Positions 12,401 through 24,400 of a stretch of 64,000 bases of DNA are shown here, piece by piece. Position 1 is the stretch's first letter; every line of letters starts with the position of its first letter. The DNA is from Symsagittifera roscoffensis (lineage: Eukaryota > Xenacoelomorpha > Acoela > Convolutidae): assembly GCF_963678635.1 (NCBI RefSeq), contig NC_087068.1, forward strand, positions 56,762,467 to 56,826,466, in the 5' to 3' direction. The notes beneath the pieces are model-generated. The model saw nothing but the letters and a program-made list of their open reading frames with translations. It did not search any database and was not told the DNA's origin. The position numbers and the translations under genes were made by a program.

Positions 12401-15400
12401 TGCTTCTGAAATAATGTGATCAAACTTTCGGTCGAAGATGTTTAGTGTAAATACATATGGTGTCTTGATGAAAAATTTCTCGGTGATTTGTGGGTTAGCG
12501 AAGCGATCATCGTCTAAGAATTGATCTTGGTTAGCTCTGATGATGTTGTGATCGTAGTATTCTAGTGTATATTCATTAGCTCTAGGTGCAGTGTGTATTT
12601 TTAGTGATTTTTTATATCCTACGTAAGTAAATTGTCTAGCGGTGAGTGGTGTAGTTAGTCGATATAGCATGTCTTTGTTTCGGTCTATATCGATGGATGT
12701 GTTGGTTAAAGGTAAGCAAAGAGGATTAGTGAAATGATAGTATGAGGTCCAAGAGAGAGTGGGCATTAAAACGTATTCGTCTACAAAGTTGCGTGTTTCG
12801 TTAGCGTCATGAGGGGTGTTTAAGGTGTATTGTGGAAATGAGGGTAAAGTGATAGCTAAAAATTCTCTAGTGTTAGTATGCTGGGGGTGGTTGATGTATT
12901 CACGGGCTGTTCCTGGTTTTGCTGGGAAAGGATGGTTGGGGAACTTTCTTTTAAAAGTGCGGTAAGCTCTATTAGTGTTGAGTGAGGATTCAGTTGATGT
13001 GGATGATGGTGCTAATGATTCAGTATAATTTGAAGAGGGTGTAGGGGGATTGGATGAATTTGTAGTGGAGGAGATTTGGTTTATGGTCGGGGTGTTAAGG
13101 TGGTAGGGTTGTTGTTGGAGGGTAATAAAATTGTCTAGCTCTGGGGAGATTCGGGGGGTGTCTGGAGATGATTGGTCAGAATGGTATGAGGAGTAGGTTG
13201 GGGTAACTTGGGAAGCATAAGAGGGTGTAGGAGTGATGGGGTCAGGGTTATTTGACAATATGGGTTGAAAAGGAGGTTGAGAACACTGAGAAGGGTTATG
13301 AAAATTATTGGATGGAGATGGTTCTGAGTCGGCAAATTCGTCGGGGGTTTCAATATTCGGGTTATTTAGCTGTGAAATGGAGTATAAAACTGAAATTTGT
13401 GAGTTAGTGTCGGAATTCATGCCTGATGTTACATTGCTAGATGGAAAATCGGGTGGCGGAAAAGCAAAAAGTGGTATTATTGGGATTGAAGAGGTAAGGT
13501 TGGTTGGATGGGAATTTGATCGATGGAGTGATCCAAGTTGGCGGCTCATCGTGGGCTAAAAAAATTATTATTTTGAGATTGAAAAGCGGTGGTATGTGGT
13601 TGTTCAATAATTTGTTCGTAAGTATTATCATCTTGTGATTGATGTGTCATTATATGTTGGACGGGACTTTGTGATGTGGTGAGTCTAAAGTTTGGATTAT
13701 GTGTGATTGCTAAATTTCTAAAATTTCGTGGGACTAGGGATAGTGGATGGTTATTTGGTAGGGGTGGTAATTGTGGTGCCGTTGGCTGTGGGTCGACATT
13801 GTTATGTTCTTCGTCGTATGTATTTTGTCGTGTTGTTATTTTTGTGTTATATTCTTTTATTTGTGCGTCTAAAAGAATTTTGTTTATAGATGTGGAAAAA
13901 ATTCCAAAAAATCCTGCAAAAAGTATGCGTGCTACGCTTGCTTGTCTGTTTACTTGTGTGTGTATAGCACATGTATTGTAGATTCCTTTTAAGAGTGAGA
14001 AAAGAAATCCAATAAAGTTAAACATTGCGTATAAAATAGTCAATTTTTCTAAGATGTAGTAGGGCCATCCTAGAAAATCTAGGATCTCATTTTTGAGTGT
14101 AACAAAGCTAAAAATGTTAATTGGTGATATATCTTGGGGACGGTATTTTTCGCCGTTTAGATATATATAATCTTTAATGTCTTTAAAATATCCGCTATAG
14201 TCTTGCGTGTAGATATCGGCAAATCCTGCAGTTTCTGCAAGTTTGCGTAAATTTTGGTCTATTGATTGTCTTTGTATAGTGTCCATTTGTGTTAATAATT
14301 CTTGGAATTGTTGTGTTCTAATGTGATGTTGAATATCTGATTTTGAATAGATTCCTATTGATTGTAAGTCTATATTTGGGTTTCGAGCAATAGCGCGAAT
14401 GCTTTCTGGTGAAAATTTTTTGAGTGATTGCATTAATGTGGGATATGGAGTGAGAAGATAATATTTGTTTTCATCAGGGTTTAGTTGTACTACATTGTGG
14501 CTATTTTCTGATCCACATGGGACTGCGGTATCCCAGAAATAGGTTCTTCGTGAAAGTGTATCCACGAAATGTACTTTATTCTTATAAAAGATAGGGATTC
14601 TTTTATAACATCGTTTATCTTCAAAAACGTATAGTGGTGATACTTTTTTAGTACAAGTATAAAACCATAAAATGTTTCCTTCGTAGTCTAAAAAATTTGA
14701 TCTATTTCCTGATAATAAGTATCCTGCGTAGGGTATTTTTAATACTGCTAGTGCAAGTGATTGTAGTATTTGTGTTCGTTCTAATTCGCATAGTTGATGT
14801 AGTGTTTCTAATTCGGAGAGTGACATTTCTTGAAAAATGCGGCTAATTGTATAGTCTAGTTTCATATCCAAATGAATATCATAGTGGATATTACCAAAAT
14901 ATGTAGTATTCATTAGTGATAATTCTTGTAAGCGTGTGCTTCTGGTGTCAGAAGGTTTTAGATGTCCACCAGGTTGTCCGTTGCTTTTTTGAAAATTAAC
15001 TGGTATATAGGATGTTCCTTCGTTTAGAGGATGACCTGTGGCGTATGGGTCGATTTTTACTTTACCAGTGGTCATGTCGAATCCTTTTTCATATTCAACT
15101 AATATTTCAGAGTATTGTGTTCTGTGAAGTGGATTCCTGTATTTACATGCAAGTTCTGTTTCTTGATATATTTGAAAACGTGTCAATTTATTTTCTATAT
15201 TGTCTATGTTTCTAAAATCGGAACTTAGTTTGCGTGATGGATGGACTTGTTCATATGGAATTGATTGTATGAAATATTTTTCGTGAAATTTTATCATACG
15301 AGCGTGTATTTTTGCTACTTGAAATGTTGTACATGTGTCTTCGGGGAACCAAACAATTGTTGCTTGTGTTCTTGTTGTAGGGTCGCAATATCCTTGATCG

Positions 15401-18400
15401 TTTTGACAAGGTAGTCGGATTCCTTGATAGATCATTGTATTATCAGATAAATCTCGTGTGAGTTGTATTTTTTCGAGTTGTATTTTCCAATCGAAAAACA
15501 TTATTTCTTGGTATCCTTTATTTTTCGTGTCTGCTTTGCAGTTTGATGGGTTATTTATACCAATGTGTGGTATCCAATGTTTATCGTGTAGGTCATAGGT
15601 TAATCGTCCGTGTGCGCCGTTATACGGGTATTTTTCGTCTAGTTTTATATGTCCTTGGTGTCTTTCAAGTTGTGATTGATGTACAGAGTCTGAAAAAACT
15701 TGAAAATTAACTAATTTTCTTTGGGAGTTTTTATTTTGTGTGATGTTTAGTCTAAGTAATTCATTTTTACAATCGTCGGGATTGAGATGTAAAAGACGTT
15801 CTATATTACTTTGGTAGAATGATTCATGGTCAAGTCGGTTTTTGTTTCCGTTCGAGACTTGTGAACAATGTACTTTCTTTTCGGAAAATGTTGCTGTGAA
15901 TTTATAACCTGTAACTGTTGTAGCTCGGGCTTTTGAATAGAGTGTTGCTATTATATCTGTGGTTTCTATAGCTTGTGGTTCTGTTTCACATTGTGATACC
16001 TGATTGATTGCATATTTATGTAGTGTTTTTTGTTCATTTTCTTCGCAATCGTAATGTGTTACTAATAAATCTTGTGGTCCTGTACGAGGGGAAGGGTTTA
16101 TGTTTTGATTTGAGGTTATTAGAAAAAGGGTTTGGAGAAAAATTAATAATTTTAGAATATACATGTGTATGATAATCCTGAGTATGGATTATAAAATGTA
16201 ATGTAACCAATTGTGTTTTTGGTGTATCTGTCGTATTTGTATATTACTTCAGTAGTTATAAACGGTGGTGGTAGTGATTGAGCTGTTATGTTAGGTGGAT
16301 TTAATGGGTAGGGATGTTGGGTAATATTATTTAACTTAACTGTGATTTCAAACTTTAATTGTAAACTGTTTTGTTGGAGTATTTGAATATTGTGATCACG
16401 GATATCGTTGTGAATATCTTGACGATATTGTAATCTATTAAGTGCCCAGTTATGAAGGCGGTTACTTTCTTGATGTTGTCCAAATAATGGTGGAGGTGCT
16501 GTGAATGTATTCCAATCTAATCTTAAAGGAATATTTATAGATGATTGTTCTCGATATCTGGCGTCGAGATTATTTGGAAAATTTAAGTTAAAGGGTAGTG
16601 GTGAAAATTGACTTATTGATGGTGTTGATGGTAGTGATAATGTTTCTGGTAGTGATGAGGATGTTGTTGTATCCGTAGAAATATCTATGGGGTCATTGAC
16701 TAAATTTGGTTCACCTTGTGTGAATGAATTTGTAGTCCAATATGGTAGTCGTGATGTTAGGTTTGGGGGGTTAAAGGGATTTTCACGTATCTGTTCAGAT
16801 GTTGGTGTTGAACCTAAGTAGTCTGAAGGTAGACTGGAAGTGCTTCGTTGTGAAAAAAGTGTAGGAGTTTCTGGTGTGATACCAGTGGTGTTTTCTGGAG
16901 TGGTTTGTGTTGGGGATTGAGGTATATCAAAATGAACTCGGGGAGTTTGAAAATTTCTATTTCGTCGAGGATGTATAATTTGTCTATTTATTTCTGCTGT
17001 GTTTTGGTTTTGACTAAGGTTTCGTATTCTACTTAGTTCTTGTGGTAGTGTTGGGTAAAGATTATATGTTGGTTCACTTAGGGATGCTTGTCGTTGAACT
17101 GGTTCTAGTGGTTCAGATAAACGAACGTGCCGTTCTTCAAAAGTGTATGGATTGTCTTGAAAAGAAATTCGTGTAGATGTTTGAGGGTTTTGAGTAGTTG
17201 AAGGTGGTGTTGGATTATCTTGGGATGATGTCGGTGAAGACTGATTCTGTGACTGTTGGGTAGCAATTTTTGATGGATTTTTAAATTGTTACTTTAGTGG
17301 GAAGGTTTATGTTTATTATAATATTCTTCTAAAAAAAGAATTAGAAAAATTGTTGCTAGGGCAAATGTGATGATTGCTTTCTTTATACATTTACATATTG
17401 TCAAAATGAGGGATAATAGAAATGTTATGAAAATTACAAACAATAAAAAAATATCAGTTCTACTGAAAATTGTTCGTATCATTTAGACAAGTTGTTAAAA
17501 TCGTACCTGTGGATATATTCAAGGGTTTTGGAAAGTTGGAGGAATAGTTCAATTATTGTGTAGAAAATTAAAAAAATGTTACAAAAAATTATTATGATTA
17601 TTAGAAAAGATTCAATGATATCAAAAAGAAATATTATAAAGGCTTGAAGTATTGAAAAAAAATGTTTAAAATTGATAAATATTTGAGCGACTGTTTGAGA
17701 GAAAAGCATTTAAGAAATGATCTCTTGGTCGAATGTTTTTTTGCTGTTTGAGGCGATTTTCTAGTGTGGTCGAATTATTTATTAGTTTTTTGACAAGTGG
17801 GTTGAGTTTCGTAAAAAATTGTTGGGGGCAATTTTCATGGTGACTGGGAGGTCGTCTTTTTCTTTATTTTTGTTTGTCAAATGATCCGGGGTATGGTGAG
17901 ATTTTTATACTTTAGGCTAATTAAAATCTTCATTTTGTGACTTTAGGCTAAGTTATCAAATTTGTTTTGGGGGTATTCGTGGTCTGAGTTGGGGAAATAT
18001 TGTTGATCTTTGGGTTATTAGATAAGGGAGGGGTATGGTATTATGGTGATATTTATTTTAGCTGTCAAGTTGGAGTGGTTTGCTTATTTTTGACCTGGAG
18101 GTTGTAAAGTTATAGTTAGAGATGTGCCTGGAGTTCTAGATTATTTGTCTAATTGATCTTAGTTTGAGTTAGAGAAAGTGGCGGATTGGATGAATCCTAT
18201 TGGTCTATTTTGAACTAGAATTATTGCGTACTTTGTGAGCATGTTATTTTGAAAAATGGAAATGAAAAATGTTACGGAGGTTTCAAGATTGTGAAGTATA
18301 AAATGTTAAAATTACTTTTTAAATTCTACTTTCTTTAATATTTTAGATTGGGGGATGAACATTTTGTAGTTTTTACGTGGTTGATTTCGGAGTCTTGTTG

Positions 18401-21400
18401 TCTTTCTATGTTCTGATTTGTCTATTTCTTCTTGGGGTATTATTTGTTCTGTCATTTTTCTATTTTTTCTTTGTTTTGGAGATTCTTTATGATTTTGTGT
18501 ATTGTTTTTGGTGGCGGTTGGTTTTGTGTTTTGATTTTCGGTGGGGTTATCATTTTGTTCTGTGTTTTTTAGATGTGGTTCATTTTGAATGATTTTTAAT
18601 CCTGTGAAAGAATATAATTGAGTTAATTCGCGGAGTGCGTATTCTTTTGGGTAATAAGGTAATAGGTTGTTTCGATGTTGAACGATTTCTTTTTTGTTTG
18701 AGTCGATAATTTTATATGTGACATCTGTGGGTTTTGCAATTATTTGATAGGGTCCTTTTCGGAGGGGTTGTAATTTTTTAGAAATTCCTTTGTGAGTATT
18801 AAAATTAGGTATTAAAACAAATGTTCCAATTTTTAAATCGGAAGCTGGTGTAAAACGTGAATTGATTTGTTCATTAATATTTTGTCTTTGTAATAACTTT
18901 TTTGTTATTTTTTGATAAATTTCATTGTGTTTTTTATCTCTATTTAAAATCCATTCGGTGTGTGTACCGGAGGCTAATTTAAGAATTTGTGGGTGATGAA
19001 AATGATCTTCATCGTGTGTATGTAAAGGTAGGTTATAACAAATTGAGTCTTTATTTGGTTGACAATAACCTTGTGCGTTTTTATGTGAATTTGCTGTAAA
19101 CATTATTGGTTTGCGTGGCTTTTGGTTAAAAACCATTTCGTATGGTGACATTCCTAAAGTTGTCGTAATTTGTGAATTATATGCTAAGGGAAATAATTTT
19201 ACATCTGCTGACCATTCGGTATATTTTGTATCATTTCCGTTGATGATACATCTAAGATATTCTTGTAATGAACGGTTCATACCTTCGACTAAGCCGTTTG
19301 TCCAAGGTGCATGAGATGTACGTGGTTTGTGTTTAATGTTGTATAAATGACATAGTGTTATTATTTCATTATTTATGAATTCTGTACCATTGTCTGTAAC
19401 TAAAATTTCTGGTAGTCCAAATTTTGCTATCCAGTGTTCATAGAGTGTTGTGTATGCGTAATAAGCGTTACAATGTGGTACTGGATTAAGTGCTACATAA
19501 TGTGTAAATGCGTCAACAATTACCATAATGTAGGAGTTTCCTTCTGATGAGGGTGAAATTGGTCCTTTAGTATCAAATGAGATACGGTGATTAAAGTATA
19601 AACTTTGTCCTTTAAAATCTTGTTTTTGTGCTACTTGTTTTTGATTTGGGTAAGGTTTATTTAGCTGACATACTATACAATCATTGCATAGTACTTTTAT
19701 CCAAATTGGTGCATTTGGGAAGTAAAAATTTTGTATAAAATTTGAATATGTTTTTTCTGATCCAGAGTGTCCTTTAATATTTTGTGTATGTGAAATATTA
19801 AAAGCTATAAGAATCATACTTATAGGGAGACAGGGAACTGTGGATTCGTTTAAATTGTATTCTAAAAGGTCTGTAGTTTCATTGATTGTTGTGTTGTTAA
19901 ATTTGCGAAAGTATCGGAGGAGTGTTTTGTTTCCTAGAATGGTTGAATCTGCTTTGATAGGTTTAGTTTTATATTTGTGCCATGATTTTAGTTGTCGAAT
20001 TATCGGGTCAAGGTTTTGATATTGTTTCAGTGTTGAAATTGTAATCGTATCTGTTGGGGGGAGAAAAATGTTTTCAACTTCGAATTTAGATAAGGGTATT
20101 GTATCAAGTGGGTCGTGAAGGTCAAAAACTTGATTTATTGTGTATTTTGAATCATTTGTTTGTGGTCCTGATAAATTTATTTTATCAGTTAAATCTTCTT
20201 TTTCAATTAGTGGAAAATGGTCTTTTTTAGGTAGGTGTTGTTTTGTTCGTTTTTGTTGGGTGTTATTTTTTATCCATTGAGAATATGGAATTGGTTTAAA
20301 AGTTGATGTTCCAAGTAGGTCAACTTCATAATGATTATTTTGACAATCTAAATAAAGTGGAAAATGTTGTAAATTATTTATTTGTGATTGTTCAATATCA
20401 GTTTTAACTGCATATTTGCATTCTAATCGAGGTGATGTTTCGTTTTCTGCAAGGTAGAATTTTATGTTTTTGGGTATTTCAACTGTTGTTTTTCGTGTAA
20501 GTAATTCAGGTGGTGTATTTCGACTTAAGGTGTCTGGTAATGCAAGATTTTTTCCTGCAGTCCAAACTATATGTAAGTTTGGAAACTTCATTAGAATTAG
20601 TTGAAATCTGTAAACTCGGTGGTTTGGGTTAGATTTCTGTGTAAAAAGAAAGATGATTGGTTTGTGGTCTGTGAATAAAACTGTGGGATGTTTTGATCCA
20701 AGTATCAGAAATTCATATTCTGTAAGTGTATATATTATGGCTGTACATTCTCTCATTAGAGTTGAGAGTCGTAGCTCTGCTTGAGTGAATAATCGAGAAT
20801 TTGCTGATATTAGGTTCATTTTATTTGTACTATTATGTGATTGTAATAATGCTGCGCCGATGCCAAAGTTCGAAGCATCGCACATTGCATAAAATGGTTG
20901 ATCAGGGTCTGGAATTGTGTTTGAAATTTGTTCAGTTAAAAGTTTCTTTATTTCTTCGAATCGTGTTTGATGTTCTGTATTCCATTCAAAATTATTTTGT
21001 TGTCTAAGGATGTTGTAAAATGGTCGTAGATATAATTGCATTTTATAAACATATTTACTTAAAAAGTTTAACATTCCAAGGAACTCTTGGATTTTCTTTT
21101 TATTTGTTGGTGGTTGAAGTTTTTGAATAGCGTCAATGCGTGATTTCAGTGGAGTGATTGTTTTTCTTTCTATGTTATGTCCTAAGAATTTAACTCTTGT
21201 CAAAAAGAAATGTGATTTATCGGGGGCGGCCTTCAGATTTTCATTCTGAAGTATTTGGTGATGTTTCTAAAACTTTGAACATTTCGTCTTTTGATTGTGA
21301 TTGCATAAAAACATCGTCTAAATAGGTGATTGCGTTTTTCTTGAGTATTAGTGGTCTAAAAATTTTGCTCATAAAGGCTGAAAATGCTGCTGGTCCTATG

Positions 21401-24400
21401 GATATTCCATAGAATAAGCGGTTGAATTCATATTGTTGGTTTCCGATAACAAATTGTGTTAAACGTCGTGATTGTTCATCTAGTGGCATTTGATTGTATG
21501 CACTATTCATGTCGGCGGTTGTGAAGTATTTGCCGTTTATTTTTGTTAAAATAACTTGTATTGGTTCAATGGGCCAATTACATTTTGATTCATCTATGAG
21601 TGAATTGAGGTATCTAGCATCGAGAACGATTTTTAATGATTCTCCTTTAGCTAGAATGATAACGGGGTTGATGAATGTGTTGCCTTTTGGTTGTTCTTCT
21701 TTATTAACTGGTGATATAATATTGTACTGTTCTAAAATATCGAGTAATCTGTTTACTTTATCATGTAAGTGAATTGGTACTTTACTTGCTCTTTGTTTTT
21801 TGAAAACTGCGTCTGGTTTTAATGGGAGATGTAGTGATGAACTGATTTTGCCAACATCGAATTTTGATGTTGCATAGACTGATGAATATTGAATTAGCTG
21901 TTTGGCTAACTTTTCGAATTCGTCTTGTGTTATTTGTGAATGTTGGAAATTAAACATTGTTAAAAATTTCTGTTGGTCCTCTGTGTAGTTACTGATGTTG
22001 AATGTAGGTTTGAAATATGGAGTTTTTGTGAAATAATCCGTATTTCTGTTTTCGTTACTTATTATATTATTTATAGATAATTCTTCATTAAGAATTGTAG
22101 ATTGGCAAATATCTAGTAATTGGAGTATATTATTTACGCGATAGGCTTTTTCGTGTATTGGTGATATTGTAGCGTTAGTTTCACAATATCCTAAAAGTCC
22201 TAAAGGTAATGTTACTTGGTAAGGTGTGTTGTTATAAACATGTAAGGAAATAATATCTGAATTCGAATTTTTCAAATATTTTATTGAAGAGATTGTAATT
22301 TTGAAAAATTTATGAATAGGTTTGAATTCAAAATCTGACATATAAAATTTTTGTTTGTTTTGTTCTTTATCATATTGATGAACTTGTTTTATTGAAAAAT
22401 TATAGATGTTTCCTGATAGTGGTTTCAGGTGTTTTGTTGGTTAAATATCGGATAAAATTTTGAAAAGAATGGTGGTTGTTTATTTAATCTTTGAAAAAAT
22501 GTTAATGATGTTTCTTTTGTTTTTGTATATTTATCTTTGATTAATATTTTACTATTTAGTATGTTAATTGTTGGTATATACTTTGAAATAAATGGTATAC
22601 CAATGATGTTATATTTAATATCAGTAATATGGAATATTTGTTTAAATGGCTTGTTTAGAAGTTTGCTTTGCTCCATTGTTCTGGTAGGGAGGAGAAATAA
22701 TTGGATTTTTCCGTAGTTTATCAATGTTGATCCTTGTGCTGTCGCTAACTTACTGGAGGTTTCAAGAGGTGTTAGCTTTGGGTGTAAAGTTTTTATTTCA
22801 TTCCATGTGGGAATGTTTAGTATGTTTGATTCTGCTCCTGAATCAATTAAAAAATCTATTTCAAGGTCTGGTGGTTGAAATTCTTTATTTCTTGGGCTTT
22901 CTAAGAGAAATGGTATTGTCCAAATTTTTTCTTTGGGTTGTTCTTTTTGTATTGTATGATAAATGTGGTTTGTATTCAAGCATTTTGTTTTGGTATTTTT
23001 ATTGGTTTGATCTGTAGTGTTAATCTCGTTTGTTTCTTGCGTCGTTGGTGTGGAATTTATGGGTGTAGTGTAATGATTTTGAAGAAATTCTGATTGATTT
23101 TCATATATGTGTGATGGAAAGGGTTGTTCATATATGACAGATTCATAGTCATTTTCGACTTTTATCATATTGATAGCAAGAGTGTTTTCAGTATCACTTT
23201 CTGAATCTGATGATGTACAGTTTATTTGATTAAGTTGTAACGTATCAGTTACTGTGTCATCAATACCTGGGGGGTCTGATGTTGTTTCTGGGTTAGCTTG
23301 TACTTGATTGATTTGTCTTTGATGTTTAGGTGTACTACTTCTATGACGATTATTAGAGTTATTGTAGTGATTATTATTCCGGTGTGGTGATTGGGAATAA
23401 TTTCTATAACGATTATTATAACTTGGGTGTCGATTTTGTGAATTATTTCGCGATCTGTTTTGGTAATTATTGTTTTGTCTGTTATAGTTCGATCTATTAT
23501 ATGAGTTATTCCTTGATCGATTGTTCGGGTAATTCTGGTTTCGGTTGTTTGAATAACTTCTATTTCGATTATAGGAGTAGTTTCTATTCCTATTGTATGA
23601 TGAATTTCGTGATTGGTTGTTTGGATAGTAGTTATTTCTTGATTGGGAATTAGATCTAGAAACAAATCGTTGTGTATTTGAATTTGATCTGGAGTAGTTA
23701 TTTCGACTATTCGGTCTATTGTAGTGATTTTGTGATGAATTATACGTGTTTCTTCGTTCTGGTGATCTTCCTCTATAACTTGAGTTATATGGAGATTGAT
23801 TTCTTGTATAGCTTGTATTGTTCGGGAGTGGTTTTCCTGAACTGTTGTTGCTGTATACATTTTTGTTTGGTAGATTTTGATCTTTTTTCATGTATTGATA
23901 AAATGATTTATTTGGTTCTTTGTATTTTTGAGGTTTATTTTGACTATCTTGCTGTTTTTGTCTACATTCGGAAATACTATGTCCGTATCGTCGGCAATAA
24001 TTACACCATTTCTTGAAAGATGGTTTGCCTTTAAAGTTCGGGTTCTTTTCGTAAATATTGAGTATTTCAGTGATTTTTTCAACGAGATCTGTTTCTGATT
24101 CTTGTATATTATTAATATTAGTGGGAGTCGTTTCAATTTTGTTAACGTATTGTAATTTCAAATTCTCCGTTTCTTCTAGTTTCATCGTGATTTCTGCTTG
24201 TTCTAGTTTGTCTACTAGTTTTCTAAAATCTAAATCGGGTTCTCGAATTGAAGAAGGATGGGATGCTCTCTTTTTTATTGCTATTTTCCTTAATTGTGGT
24301 GTTAAGGTCATCATTAAGATTTCTGTCATCTTAGTGTTTTTATAGTCGTGTGTATTTAGTGAATATGCTTTTCGAACTAGTGTTTCGATTCTTACTGCTA

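Noticed and set aside
23249-23860. 203-codon minus-strand frame overlapping gag
   Set aside because: An alternative-frame shadow of the low-complexity Asn/Arg/Ser stretch of Gag; Thr/Ile-rich with no domain.
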